Part shown: positions 17,389 through 27,132 of the stretch, piece after piece
How positions within the stretch are numbered: the stretch's first letter is position 1
Layout of the letters: each line of letters opens with the position of its first letter
Assembly: GCA_050946535.1 (NCBI GenBank)
Contig: JBMNUZ010000002.1
Location: forward strand, 62,001-126,000
Source: RUG708 sp050946535
GTDB lineage: Bacteria; Bacillota; Clostridia; Peptostreptococcales; Anaerovoracaceae
Length of the DNA: 64,000 nt
Direction of reading: 5' to 3'
Position numbers and translations under genes: made by a program
Notes under the pieces: model-generated
Databases searched by the model: none
What the model was told of the DNA's origin: nothing
What the model saw: only the letters and a program-made list of their open reading frames with translations

Positions 17389-18075
17389 TTACATAAGAGA
17401 AGTTTCGTTGATTATCAGGTGGAACTCGAGACCGAGGCTGTTGGCTGCTCGTTTGCAGAGAAGCATACGGTCCATGAATATCTCGAAATATTCTCCGATT
17501 TCTCCATACCTCGTGTCGATGTGCAGTTTGAGCTTTATCCCCGTGTGGCTCTGGTTGATCTTGATTTCAGATTCCGTTGCAGAGAAATTGACTCTGTCGT
17601 GTATGTCGAATTTGCGCTCGTCGTCCTGCTGGACTCTGCTGCGCCTTACGTCTGATTTGTCCGCGAGAATGAGCGCCGCGCATATGCGGTTTACCGGTAC
17701 GCCGTTGCCTTCGTCGTGGTTCCCGATGGCGCTTATTATAGGAGCGATATCGCTGGGCGGAACTCCGAACTCGTTGAGTATCTGAAACGCCATGAGCGCG
17801 CCCGACTGGCTGTGGTCGACGCGGTTTACTATATTTCCGATATCGTGCAGCCACGCTGCCGTGAGCGCGAGGTCGATCTCGTGATCGTCGTCGCCTAGCG
17901 TTTCAAGAATGTACAGCGTTCTGTCGGCAACTATTTTCACATGTGCGAAGCTGTGCTCTGTGAACTGGAGCACCTTGAGAGCGCTGTTCTGAGAGCCTAT
18001 ATATACCCTTACGCTTTCCGAGTTTTTCACCTTGTGAAACAGCGGAAATCTCTTTTCTTCTTCTTCCCTGGTCAT
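17389..18075 (-). CDS. HD-domain metal-dependent phosphohydrolase
   Basis: Cytosolic protein of 228 residues with an HD fold: HSFAHVKIV (His at about 56), the metal-binding pair LHDIGN, then NHDEGNG. HD enzymes hydrolyse phosphate esters of nucleotides or cyclic dinucleotides. A C-terminal region (about 145-228) of beta character follows that I do not recognise. The ribosome binding site is weak (GAAAGA), so the exact start is less certain. Monocistronic, convergent with the envelope operon. Substrate unknown. Confidence 0.85.
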   Translation of the reverse strand: MTREEEEKRFPLFHKVKNSESVRVYIGSQNSALKVLQFTEHSFAHVKIVADRTLYILETLGDDDHEIDLALTAAWLHDIGNIVNRVDHSQSGALMAFQILNEFGVPPSDIAPIISAIGNHDEGNGVPVNRICAALILADKSDVRRSRVQQDDERKFDIHDRVNFSATESEIKINQSHTGIKLKLHIDTRYGEIGEYFEIFMDRMLLCKRAANSLGLEFHLIINETSLM

Positions 18076-18920
18076 TATCTTTCAGGTCTTGTTTTTCCGG
18101 CGCAGAATCCGAAACTGCCGGCCGGAATCCGTCCTGTCCTCCTTTCTCGTCTGACAGCATAAATCGCATTATACAGCGTGCATATGCGTTTTATGTCGGT
18201 TCTTTGCAAATCTTTTATTAAATTCATGTTTTTATCAGATTAAAGTGACGCATGGATGATCATTCATATCTTTACTGCGGCAGCGCGTTTCGTTCTTTTC
18301 CATATTGACTGCTGAATGCCGTATCCGTGTCTGCCGCTGTATTCTTGAGAAGCTCCGGATCATCATGCAGTAATGATATTTTTTACTATCGATCTCCAGA
18401 TAATATTATTTCATGTTTTGCATTTTTAGTGAATATGTTTTATCCGTTCAGAACTCACGATGAAAAATTTTTCATCCGGGTGCAGATCCTGCTGCGTGTC
18501 AGATGCTGAAGAGCGTGCCGTGATATTCTTTCGTTCAATCGCCGATGGCGTCTGCAATTGCCAGAAGCATCTCCCGTGCTCCTGCAGATCAAAGAACCAG
18601 CGGGGCGGGGCTGCAGTGTCAGGCCTGTGCAAAAAGCACGTAACAAGTTTATAAAAATTTTATAAAACAGATTTCCGGATGTTTATTTTTTACTGGTAAT
18701 ATTCATTCAATCATGTTATGGAAAACACAAATACTCCCGGCGGCCCGGCCGGTTCCGGTGTAAGAACGAAGCGGGACAAGAAATTATGCGATAAAGCGGC
18801 AGCTCGCAGCTGCTGCCGGTCTTTGTACGCAGCGAACTTGAGATTCAGCGTTCCGCAGCATATTAAGGAGCCGCGAACCCGGCGGATGTGGTATGGTATT
18901 TGCAGAAGAGGTGGAATTTT
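18076..18920. other. Long intergenic region before the second two-component system
   Basis: About 840 nt with no supportable gene; the open frames here have no ribosome binding site or coding character. It contains an AT-rich inverted repeat TTTATAAAA/TTTTATAAA near 18649-18668 and a GC hairpin near 18794-18818 (CGGCAGC with GCTGCCG) followed only by GTCTTTG, a weak terminator at best. A small RNA between them is possible but not supported. Confidence 0.4.
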
Positions 18921-20129
18921 ATGAAGCAGAAAAAACCAAGAGAAAAAACGGTCAGGAAGACCATTTTCATATCGAATTCGCTGATGGTAGTGATAATGCT
19001 CGCTCTTTTCCTCGTCATCAGCATATGTGCCGCGAAAATATACGCAGAATCAATAGAACACGAGGTCGAGGGATTGTTCCAGCATCTTGCTGGCAGCGGC
19101 GGCAGGATGGATCTCGATAAGGTGATCAGCCAGTGGATAATCAAAAGGGACGGATTTTTCATAACGTTTGCTGTGGACGGAGCGATCACAATCGGGGTGA
19201 TGCTTCTCGTCAGCCAGCTCTTTACAAGAAGACTTACAAACCGTATCATGGAGCCGCTAGAGGCTCTGTCGGAGGGAGTCGAACGTATCAGCAGCGGTGA
19301 CCTCACGCAGGACGTCGAGTATCAGGGCGAAAAAGAATTTGAAAAGATCTGCGGAGCTTTCAATGAAATGCAGCGGAATATACTTGCGGAAAAGGAGAAA
19401 AACAGACGGTATGAAGAGGCCAGGATCGAGATGATAGCGGGCATTTCGCACGACCTGAGAACGCCTCTGACGGCAGTCCGCGGAACCATAAGAGGCCTGA
19501 TAGACGGAATTGCCGATACGCCTGAGAAACAGCAGAAATTCCTTCTGACAGCCGACCGCAGGGCTCAGGAGATGAACAGGCTGCTGCAGCAGCTTCTCGA
19601 TATTTCGCGCATGGAGACCGGCCACGAAGTGTTCAACATGCAGAAAGTCGATATTTCAGGCGTGATAAAAAATTATGTCAGGGATCGCAGCCTCGATCTT
19701 ATCGAGGGACAGGAATTCCTGGAAGAGGATGTCTCTGACGAAGAAGTATTCGTGAATGTCGATCAGGAAAAGATGTGGAGAATATTCGAGAACCTCGTCG
19801 GCAACAGCAGAAAATACGTCGAGGAAAGACCTCTCAGGATGAAGATTTCGATGACCGTGGAGGGTGACGACGTTGACATAAGCTTCAGGGACAACGGAAA
19901 CGGAGTTCCGCCTGAGAAACTGCCGTACATATTCGATGTGTTCTACAGAGTGGATGAATCGAGACATCAAAAGGAGGGCAGCGGACTCGGGCTGTATATA
20001 GTACAATATCTTGTGAAAGAGATGAATGGAACAGTCAGGGCGGAAAACGACGGCGGACTGGTTATTCATATGCTGTTTAAGAAGGAGGAACCGGAAGATG
20101 GCAGAGAAAGCGAAGATCCTGATCGTTGA
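18921..20129 (+). CDS. Membrane sensor histidine kinase with HAMP domain
   Basis: Sensor kinase of 402 residues. Transmembrane 1 is at about 17-38, a short extracytoplasmic loop of about 40 residues follows, then transmembrane 2 at about 79-99, HAMP (about 103-155, RIMEPLEALSEGVERISSGD), HisKA with His177 in GISHDLRTPLT, and HATPase_c with NLVGNSRKYV, DNGNGV and GSGLGLYIV. ATG 18921 follows AGAGGTGGA. The kinase comes before its regulator, the reverse of the pair at 8950, and overlaps it by 32 nt. With such a small sensor loop it may sense through the membrane or a partner protein. Confidence 0.93.
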   Translation: MKQKKPREKTVRKTIFISNSLMVVIMLALFLVISICAAKIYAESIEHEVEGLFQHLAGSGGRMDLDKVISQWIIKRDGFFITFAVDGAITIGVMLLVSQLFTRRLTNRIMEPLEALSEGVERISSGDLTQDVEYQGEKEFEKICGAFNEMQRNILAEKEKNRRYEEARIEMIAGISHDLRTPLTAVRGTIRGLIDGIADTPEKQQKFLLTADRRAQEMNRLLQQLLDISRMETGHEVFNMQKVDISGVIKNYVRDRSLDLIEGQEFLEEDVSDEEVFVNVDQEKMWRIFENLVGNSRKYVEERPLRMKISMTVEGDDVDISFRDNGNGVPPEKLPYIFDVFYRVDESRHQKEGSGLGLYIVQYLVKEMNGTVRAENDGGLVIHMLFKKEEPEDGRESEDPDR

Positions 20130-20811
20130 AGATGATGCGGACATAAGCATGGTGGAGGAAGCGTATCTAGAATCGGCGGGATTCGAAACGAAGATAATAT
20201 CCGACGGCGAAAAGGTAAAAGAATGCGTGCAGGAAGAGCATTTCGACCTGATACTGCTCGATCTGATGCTGCCCGGAAAGGACGGATACGAGATATGCCG
20301 CGATCTGAGAGAAACCGTCGATATTCCTATACTGATGGTTACAGCGCGCACCGAATCGCTCGACAAGGTCAGGGGCCTGGGAGTAGGCGCCGACGATTAT
20401 ATAACGAAGCCGTTCGATCCGGCCGAGCTTGTCGCGAGAGTCAACGCGAATCTGCGTCAGTACAAGCGGCTTTCGGGAAACGATTCTTCAGAAGATAAAG
20501 ATGTCATCAACATCGGCGACCTCACGATATATCTGAACAACTGGAAGGTCTTCAAAAACGGCCAGGAAATCCACATGCCGAACAAAGAGTTCGAGCTTCT
20601 GAAATTCTTCGCGCAGAATCCGAATATCGTTTTCTCGAAGGAATATCTTCTGGAAAAAGTCTGGGGCTACGATTACGCTGGCGACAGCGCTACCGTAATG
20701 GTGCACATTAACAGGCTCAGAGAAAAAATCGAAGACGATGTGAAAAATCCGAAGATACTCGAAACCGTCTGGGGCGCGGGCTACAGACTGAACAGCAGCC
20801 CGTCCGAGTGA
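20098..20811 (+). CDS. OmpR/PhoB-family response regulator
   Basis: Partner regulator of the kinase at 18921, 237 residues. The receiver domain has EDD, phospho-acceptor Asp55 (LLDLMLPGKDG) and Lys104 (TKPFDP); the C-terminal winged helix has NKEFELLKFF, WGYDYAGDSATVMVHINRLREKIE and GAGYR. ATG 20098 has AAGGAGG at a normal distance inside the kinase gene. The last codons and stop form the first unit of a tandem repeat that runs into the gap. The downstream DUF368 gene is a possible target or operon member, since no terminator is clear between them. Confidence 0.94.
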   Translation: MAEKAKILIVEDDADISMVEEAYLESAGFETKIISDGEKVKECVQEEHFDLILLDLMLPGKDGYEICRDLRETVDIPILMVTARTESLDKVRGLGVGADDYITKPFDPAELVARVNANLRQYKRLSGNDSSEDKDVINIGDLTIYLNNWKVFKNGQEIHMPNKEFELLKFFAQNPNIVFSKEYLLEKVWGYDYAGDSATVMVHINRLREKIEDDVKNPKILETVWGAGYRLNSSPSE

Positions 20812-20890
20812 CGCAGACGAGTGACACATATGAAGTGACGCAAGACGAGTGACGCATATAAAGTGACGCGGGACGAGCGACGCAAATAAT
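20805..20890. repeat. Tandem repeat starting at the response regulator stop codon
   Basis: Six copies of a CGAGTGACGCA-like core alternate in a 28-bp higher unit (20816-20843, 20844-20871, then a partial). The first core holds the TGA stop of the response regulator at 20809-20811. Confidence 0.85.
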
Positions 20891-20920
20891 TAATAATTTG
20901 TTTAAGACATGTTTACAAAA

Positions 20921-20980
20921 GGCCTCTCTGATGTTTATTTCCGGCTGCTATCATAGCCGCAGTAAACAAAAGGGAGGCTT
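20921..20980 (+). promoter_or_regulatory. Nested stem-loop upstream of the DUF368 gene
   Basis: An outer arm GCCTC pairs with GAGGC, a middle arm GTTTA with TAAAC and an apical CGGCT with AGCCG around TATCAT. It is followed by TTATTAATTTG rather than a T-run. It could be a weak terminator of the response regulator transcript or a leader element of the DUF368 gene. Confidence 0.4.
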
Positions 20981-21077
20981 ATTAATTTGCTTCGCAGTCC
21001 GGCTCCAGACAAAGCGGTGCCTGCAGATGGCTGTACTTCAGAGTCTTCCTGAAAGCCGTATTAAAAAGGAGGACAAT

Positions 21078-22085
21078 ATGAAACTGAAAGATGGAATAAA
21101 CGGTTTCTGCATGGCTCTGGCGGACAGCGTGCCGGGAGTTTCAGGCGGAACCGTGGCGTTTATACTTGGCTTTTACGATAAGTTCATAGGATCGATCGAG
21201 AGACTCGTGTTCGGAGGAATAGAAGAGAAAAAGGATTCTCTGAAATATCTCCTGAGGCTGGGTGCAGGCTGGGTGATCGGAATGGGACTGGCCGTCGTGA
21301 TCCTCACGTCGCTGTTCCAGACGCACATATATGTCGTAAGCTCTGTTTTCGTTGGATTTATAGCTGGTGCGATACCTCTGATCATACTTGATGAAAAGGA
21401 GAGCTTCAGCAAGGTCGGAAAAGGGCTTCCGTTCCTGTTCATCGGAGCGCTGATAGTAATCGCAGTGACCGCTGCAAACGGAGCCGCAGGAGATGCTTCC
21501 ATGGATCTGAGCCAGTTTTCCATCGGACTCGGAATCAGGCTGTTCCTGACAGGCATGGTTGCGATCTCGGCGATGTTTCTGCCGGGAATATCGGGATCGA
21601 CGATGCTGCTCGTCTTCGGAGCATACATTCCAGTAATGACAGCTCTGAAGGGCGCAATGAAAATGGATATGTCCTATCTGCCGGCTCTGCTGTTTTTCAT
21701 ATGCGGAATCCTGGCCGGAGCAGCAACCGTTGTGAAGGTCATCAGAATCTGTCTCGAGCGTTTCAGACCTCAGATGATTTATTTGATTCTCGGTATGATG
21801 ATCGGGTCGTTTTATTCGATATTCATGGGACCGACCACGCTCGCTGAACCACAGCCTGCGATGAATATATTTACATTCAGTTTCGTGGGTGCTGCAGCCG
21901 GAGCGGCTGTCGTCTTCGCACTTCAGTATTTGCGTGACAGACAGGCGCGTGAGGAGGACATTGAAGGCAATAATGCTCACGATGCAGAAAATGCAGAAAT
22001 TTCCCACAATAAAGCTCGCGAGATGCACCATAACGCAGCCCGTATCGAAAACAAATCGATGAAGACAACAGATGCCGGCAATTAG
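21078..22085 (+). CDS. DUF368 membrane protein (undecaprenyl-phosphate translocase family)
   Basis: Polytopic membrane protein of 335 residues with about 8-10 hydrophobic segments. The hallmark motifs are DSVPGVSGGT near the N terminus and a second inverted PGISGSTML. DUF368 proteins (PopT) were shown to recycle undecaprenyl phosphate across the membrane, feeding cell wall and glycan synthesis. The C-terminal 55 residues are hydrophilic and rich in Ala, Glu, His and Asn, an unusual extension. AAAGGAGGA lies 5-6 nt before ATG 21078, although the open frame extends 60 codons upstream through the structured leader. A terminator follows. Confidence 0.92.
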   Translation: MKLKDGINGFCMALADSVPGVSGGTVAFILGFYDKFIGSIERLVFGGIEEKKDSLKYLLRLGAGWVIGMGLAVVILTSLFQTHIYVVSSVFVGFIAGAIPLIILDEKESFSKVGKGLPFLFIGALIVIAVTAANGAAGDASMDLSQFSIGLGIRLFLTGMVAISAMFLPGISGSTMLLVFGAYIPVMTALKGAMKMDMSYLPALLFFICGILAGAATVVKVIRICLERFRPQMIYLILGMMIGSFYSIFMGPTTLAEPQPAMNIFTFSFVGAAAGAAVVFALQYLRDRQAREEDIEGNNAHDAENAEISHNKAREMHHNAARIENKSMKTTDAGN

Positions 22086-22143
22086 AAAAAGTCATGACGA
22101 ATGATTTTGAAAGTGTCGTCCTCTTTTATAATAGATTTCGGTT

Positions 22144-22187
22144 CAGACAGGAATTTTTCACGATTCCTGTCTGAGCTTATTTTTTTG
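22144..22187 (+). terminator. Intrinsic terminator after the DUF368 gene
   Basis: CAGACAGGAAT (22144-22154) pairs with ATTCCTGTCTG (22163-22173), followed by AGCTTATTTTTTTG. Confidence 0.9.
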
Positions 22188-22254
22188 TTCTCTGATCCGG
22201 GAATCCGGGGCTGCCATGCCGGGGCTGCCGGGCTGCTGTCGGGGACGCTGCGGC

Positions 22255-22338
22255 AGACAGCGATTTTCACTAGTAGGACAGCGATCTTCCCGCGCAAGAC
22301 AGTAATTTTTCCGAGTGGGACAGCGATCTCCCGAAGGC
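22255..22338. repeat. 21-bp degenerate tandem repeat, four units
   Basis: Units begin at 22255, 22276, 22297 and 22318, each opening with (A/G)GACAG(C/T)(G/A)AT and diverging at the 3' half. No frame through it has a ribosome binding site. Confidence 0.8.
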
Positions 22339-22889
22339 ATGGTTTCAAGCCGGCATTCAGGCAATGCGGAAGTTCCACGATGAACGGAACCGGTGAGTTC
22401 CTTAATCATACCGGCGGACTTGACAAAACCGGCATCTGACGTTATTATAAGCAAGTACATTTGATTCGTTAAGAAATTTTTAAGAAATGCACGGGATGCC
22501 ACCTGATCTATTTGTATGATCGGGCAGCCGCAGCCATTCAGGCTGGCTGGCTGTGTGCAGCGCGGAGCTTCTCAGGCACGCAGGCTGTACTATCGGATTT
22601 TCCTGCTGAGGCCTCATCGGCAGAGGCCGTGGCAGCTTTGCCAGGCGGAAAACGTTTTATATCATCCCGGATAATCCATTTTGGCGAGATCTTAAGGCAG
22701 TTTTATGCTGCATATTGTAAAAAACAGAATTTGACGGGAAATCTGCATTGATTCCTGTATTTTTTCGTGTCTAAAAAGGAATTTGTCAGGATTTTTTTGA
22801 ATTTCCTGAAAGATTCTCCGGCGAAATTCATGCATCAGGGATATTTTTTGCGAATTTTACCGTTTGTTTTGCTCGGGAGGAAACGAATA
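22339..22889. other. Intergenic region before the DD-carboxypeptidase gene
   Basis: Some 550 nt with no supportable gene. There are GC-rich local inverted repeats around 22525-22640 and an AT-rich stretch near 22700-22860 that probably contains the carboxypeptidase promoter, but no clean -35/-10 pair was assigned. Confidence 0.4.
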
Positions 22890-24362
22890 ATGGAGATTAT
22901 GAGATTTGAAACGGAAACCAACGAAATCCGACGAAAAAGGAGTACGGCACCCAGAATTATCGCGCTGATTCTCACCGTGTTCATGGTGCTCGGCACGCTG
23001 CCTGCGGTCAACTCATACGCGGATTCCGGACTTTCATTATCGGCGCAGGGAGCTGCTGTAATAGACGCTGAAACGGGGGAGCTCCTCTGGGGAAAATCGG
23101 CTGACACGAAGATGACGCCGGCAAGCATGACGAAGATGATGACGGCTTTCGTCGTTCTGGATGCCGTAAGCAACGGCGAATACACGCTGGACAGCGAAGT
23201 ATCGGTATCGGAAGTGACGGCTCTGTTCAGTAGAGTTGGAACGTGGTCTAACGTCCCGCTTTCGACGGGAAGAACATATACGGTGCGCTCGCTTCTCTAC
23301 GCGATGATGGTCGAATCGGCATGCGGCGCAGCCAAGGCTCTTGCCGAATTCACATCGGGATCGGAAAGAGCGTTTGTAGACCGCATGAATTCCACCGCAT
23401 CGAGTCTGGGTCTCGACGCAGTTTTCTACGACAGCTACGGCGGGAGCAGCAAGAATAAGATCACACCGCGTTCGGTAGCGGAACTCGGCAGGGCGCTCGT
23501 GCTCTATCATCCGGAAATACTCACTTTCACATCGACTTCGTCGATAATATGGGACGGTGTTACATACAGCAATACGAACCGTTTCGTGAGGGGAACATGG
23601 TCGGCAAACGGAGCAACAGTGGACGGACTCAAAACCGGCACGACGACGGCTGCCGGCAGATGTCTCGCCACTTCGTCTTATGCAGGCGGAAGGCGGGTAA
23701 TCACAGTCGTCATGAAGGAAAGCAGCGCCACATCGCAGTACAACGACAGCGCCGATCTGATAAGCTACGGACTTTCACACGCGGAGCCGTACAATCAGGA
23801 CGACATGGTCAGCGGTTTCAGCGACGTCAATGTAAACCAGTGGTTTGCTTCAGCAGTGCAGACGATGGCGGACAACGATATCATGAATGGCGTGACAACT
23901 TATCTGTTTGAGCCGGACGTTCAGATCACGCGAGCATCCGTCGCGCAGCTCCTTTACAATTACGAAGGAAAGCCTTACATCTACAATGTAAGTTCGTTCA
24001 ATGACGTTTCCTCAGCAGCGTGGTTCGCTCCGGCGGTAGCGTGGTGCAAGACCATAGGAATCACGTACGGATCTTCGTCGGGCGATTTCGGGCCTGACAA
24101 CAATATAACGCGCGAGGAGATGGTCACTATGGTATATCGTTGCCTCGTCAGCGAAGGAAAGATCGCGGGAGATACACAGGCAGATCTCAGCGGTTACAGC
24201 GACAGTGCCAATGTCGACTCATACGCGTCGGAAGCTATGCAGTGGGCCGTATCCAACGGATACATCTCAGGCACGTCAGAAGGAACGCTCGCGCCGCGCG
24301 ACTACACGACACGCGCTCAGACTGCTCAGTTCATGAGCGAGGTAGTCAGCAGCCTTTCATAG
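22890..24362 (+). CDS. D-alanyl-D-alanine carboxypeptidase (peptidase S11) with three SLH domains
   Basis: Exported penicillin-binding enzyme that trims peptidoglycan stem peptides, 490 residues. A signal peptide ends near SYADS (about residue 46). The S11 catalytic domain follows, with SMTK (Ser79, Lys82) and KTG (248-250). The third motif, normally SxN, reads SAC (Ser143, Cys145), so the usual Asn is absent. Residues about 318-490 form three SLH repeats for attachment to the secondary wall polymer. GGGAGG lies 9 nt before ATG 22890; the open frame runs 41 codons upstream without a signal. Monocistronic with its own terminator. The Asn replacement may alter or abolish activity. Confidence 0.93.
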   Translation: MEIMRFETETNEIRRKRSTAPRIIALILTVFMVLGTLPAVNSYADSGLSLSAQGAAVIDAETGELLWGKSADTKMTPASMTKMMTAFVVLDAVSNGEYTLDSEVSVSEVTALFSRVGTWSNVPLSTGRTYTVRSLLYAMMVESACGAAKALAEFTSGSERAFVDRMNSTASSLGLDAVFYDSYGGSSKNKITPRSVAELGRALVLYHPEILTFTSTSSIIWDGVTYSNTNRFVRGTWSANGATVDGLKTGTTTAAGRCLATSSYAGGRRVITVVMKESSATSQYNDSADLISYGLSHAEPYNQDDMVSGFSDVNVNQWFASAVQTMADNDIMNGVTTYLFEPDVQITRASVAQLLYNYEGKPYIYNVSSFNDVSSAAWFAPAVAWCKTIGITYGSSSGDFGPDNNITREEMVTMVYRCLVSEGKIAGDTQADLSGYSDSANVDSYASEAMQWAVSNGYISGTSEGTLAPRDYTTRAQTAQFMSEVVSSLS

Positions 24363-24424
24363 TCTGAAACGGAGAACACGGACTGGATTAACAGAACAAG
24401 AAGTGCAGTCATGTCTGCGCATGA

Positions 24425-24462
24425 ATCCGGCAGGGAAATCGATTCCTGCCGGATTTTTTTCT
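24425..24462 (+). terminator. Intrinsic terminator after the DD-carboxypeptidase gene
   Basis: AATCCGGCAGG (24425-24435) pairs with CCTGCCGGATT (24445-24455), running into TTTTTTCTC. Confidence 0.93.
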
Positions 24463-24609
24463 CATGCGTACGGCATTTTCCGGCCGGACGCCGTACCGAT
24501 AACCGGGGTTACGTACCGGCCGTTTTCAGTGTATAATTATTATCGAACAAATGTTTGATATTTTTGTCTGCGCGGAGCATGAGCACAGGAGGGAAAGGAG
24601 GCGTGAATC

Positions 24610-27021
24610 ATGCTGGATCTCGATCAGATGATGTCGATCATCAATTACTGCAAGCGGAAATTTCACGCCGTTCCGTCCTACAAGGGAAAACACCCGGAGG
24701 CCAGCATAGTTCTGCGTCACGGAAACGGAGGCAGGTGGTACGGAATCTTTCTCAAAGAAGGACCTTTTCTTGTGCGCTGCAGCAGCGAACACGCCGAGGT
24801 GCTGAGAGACGTGCCGGGCTTCAAACCTGCTCATTTTGAAGGTGTCCCGGATTGCATCATGGTAAACATGGACGGCTCCGCCGACAAAGAACTCATACGC
24901 CTGCTCATTCTCGAAAGTTTCAGGCTTTCGGATGATCCGGAAAACAGCGAGCTCTACATGCTGGATGACGTTGAAAGCAGAGACGGCTCTCAGGACGAGC
25001 CGGCTGTCTTCTTCACAGAAGAGTACTCAGATGTTCCACTGACCGGTCTGCACGGCAGACGGAACGATGGCCGGTCCGGCGACGTACATCACACTGAACG
25101 TTCAGAAGCAGACATCACCAGCCGCTTGGGGAGAATGAGAATTCCGCAGGTCAGACGCGTGGACGGCGGCATCGGAGCACGGCACGGCGGATATCCGGCA
25201 GATATCAGAGGAAGAGAAAAACCGTCCGGAACTTTTACGAAGAACCGCTTCGATAATCTGCCTCCTGTTCTCCGCAGGCTGCGTCAGGTGTACGTTCCTC
25301 CCGGCGAGCTCGGCAGCATAAGGAGCGCGGCCCTGGAATTCTACCTTCAGGCGAGAATTGCGGCAGACTACGAAGATGATTACGAGTGGAGCGGAAGCTT
25401 CGCTCATTACAGGCCGGTCTACAGAGATATGAGCGACGAACAGCTGCGCGGCTATTTCTCGTGGCGCACGGCGTTCAGGCAAGGCAGGTGCGGGCTCGAT
25501 ATTCCGGGCAGCGGCCTGGCTTTCGTGCGCATCCATATTTCAGAGATTCTTTGCGGTGCCGGCTGCACTCCAGAAGAAGGATTCGATGAACTCGTCAGGA
25601 TACGGGACATGTACAAATCGTACGACGAGGAGTTTTCCAGACAGATTTCAGTATGGATCCACGACTATATCATCTACTATCATCTGAAGGAACATGTGAC
25701 GGACGAGTTCTTTCCCGAGCTCAAGCCGGATCACGATCTGGCAGTATTTGCAGGAGTTGCTGACTCGGAGCCCGGCGAATATTTCGGCGTGCTGAGCCGT
25801 ATTTCTTCGTACAGGATCGCCAGATCGTCATTTCTTTCGAAGCACAGGGACGAGTCCGCAAAGGTTCTGCGGCGGGCCGTCGAAGGATTTTCTGAAAAGA
25901 TGGAGCAGAAATACGGCAGGAAACTCGTGGATATGTGTTTCAGCGCGGGTCTGAAGGAAAGGCGGAGCGCAGGTCTTTTCAGGCATGCCGTATTTTTTGA
26001 CTGGCGAAGCCCGGGAAGGACCGGAGCAGAGTACGAACAGCGATATCTCGGCGCGTCTCACGTTTCGCTGAACGACTGGCAGGAGGAGACTTTCACGGTG
26101 GATGAGATCAGAACCTACGCCAGAAATGCAGGCGGACGCTGGGAGGTCTGCTGTCCTTACGAATTTGAGAAACCGAACAAGATGCTGGGACATATCCTGC
26201 GCGAGACGGACAGACAGCTCAGAGAGCGTTTCGATCCGCGCCATCCGCTCAAAGAAGGTTCGTATCCGGAGGAAATCGGAATCGCCGTTTCGGAAATTCT
26301 GGAACGGTATTTCGCCGAACTGGAGGAGGCTTCGCGTCCGCATATCGAGATCGATATGTCGGTCCTCGACTCAATACGGAAGGATGCTGCCATAACGCGC
26401 GATTCGCTGATCGTCGGGGACGAAAACGGATACAGCGCAGAACATAAAGACGATGAGTACGGTCTACAGAGCGGCTTCCAGCGTGAAGCCGGAAGAGACG
26501 GGCATACAGACGAAGTCCATCCTGGTGAAGAAGGTATAGATGAGCAGGAGTCTGTCAGCAGCAGCGGATACAGTTCGCCGCCGCCTGATGAAAGCCGGAA
26601 CGGACAGCTGGCCGGATCGTTTGACGCAGAGAAAAGTGAACCAGAAAAAAACAGCGAAACAGAGGCGGAGCAGCTTTCGTTCAGCATCGAAAGCGGCGAA
26701 AGCTGCACGACAGAGAAAAACGGAGAAGCTAAAGATTCCAGAGAAAAAGAAAATGCAGAGAGCCCGGAGAACGTGGCACAAGAGCCTGACGATGAAGAGG
26801 AAACCCCTGAACATTTCCTTCTGAGGTCGCTGCTCGACGGCACTCCTTACGATGATTATTTCCTCGAGAAGCATCTGAGCGTGTCGATTACGGCGGACCG
26901 TGCAAACGAAATCATGATAGATGTGATCGGCGACACTGTGATAGAGTTTAATGGAGAGCATCCAGAAATCGTAGATGATTACAGGGAAGATGTCAGAGAG
27001 TGGCTCGGCGGGAACAGCTGA
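24610..27021 (+). CDS. TerB_N/TerB_C domain protein with MmcQ/YjbR-like N terminus
   Basis: First gene of a three-gene module, 803 residues, no membrane segments. Residues 1-115 resemble the MmcQ/YjbR fold. A charged linker follows (120-215). The TerB_N domain lies at about 265-460, marked by YRPVYRDMSDEQLRGYFSWR and the SLAFVRIHISEILCG-type helix. Another helical region spans about 480-620, then an acidic Glu/Ser-rich linker (635-735), and a TerB_C-like end (735-803) with SITADRANEIMIDVIGDTVIEF. TerB_N/TerB_C domains occur in predicted DNA-processing and stress operons with ATPases and helicases, as here. AAAGGAGG precedes the ATG by about 9 nt. Molecular function is unknown. Confidence 0.85.
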   Translation: MLDLDQMMSIINYCKRKFHAVPSYKGKHPEASIVLRHGNGGRWYGIFLKEGPFLVRCSSEHAEVLRDVPGFKPAHFEGVPDCIMVNMDGSADKELIRLLILESFRLSDDPENSELYMLDDVESRDGSQDEPAVFFTEEYSDVPLTGLHGRRNDGRSGDVHHTERSEADITSRLGRMRIPQVRRVDGGIGARHGGYPADIRGREKPSGTFTKNRFDNLPPVLRRLRQVYVPPGELGSIRSAALEFYLQARIAADYEDDYEWSGSFAHYRPVYRDMSDEQLRGYFSWRTAFRQGRCGLDIPGSGLAFVRIHISEILCGAGCTPEEGFDELVRIRDMYKSYDEEFSRQISVWIHDYIIYYHLKEHVTDEFFPELKPDHDLAVFAGVADSEPGEYFGVLSRISSYRIARSSFLSKHRDESAKVLRRAVEGFSEKMEQKYGRKLVDMCFSAGLKERRSAGLFRHAVFFDWRSPGRTGAEYEQRYLGASHVSLNDWQEETFTVDEIRTYARNAGGRWEVCCPYEFEKPNKMLGHILRETDRQLRERFDPRHPLKEGSYPEEIGIAVSEILERYFAELEEASRPHIEIDMSVLDSIRKDAAITRDSLIVGDENGYSAEHKDDEYGLQSGFQREAGRDGHTDEVHPGEEGIDEQESVSSSGYSSPPPDESRNGQLAGSFDAEKSEPEKNSETEAEQLSFSIESGESCTTEKNGEAKDSREKENAESPENVAQEPDDEEETPEHFLLRSLLDGTPYDDYFLEKHLSVSITADRANEIMIDVIGDTVIEFNGEHPEIVDDYREDVREWLGGNS

Positions 27022-27132
27022 TCCCTGAGAGCAGTCATATGCTTACTGGAGCAGAAAAAGAAAAAAAACAACTGAAAACATCAGTGTTCAGATACATAAA
27101 AACGGAGAGTTAACAGAAACGGAGCGTTGCAT

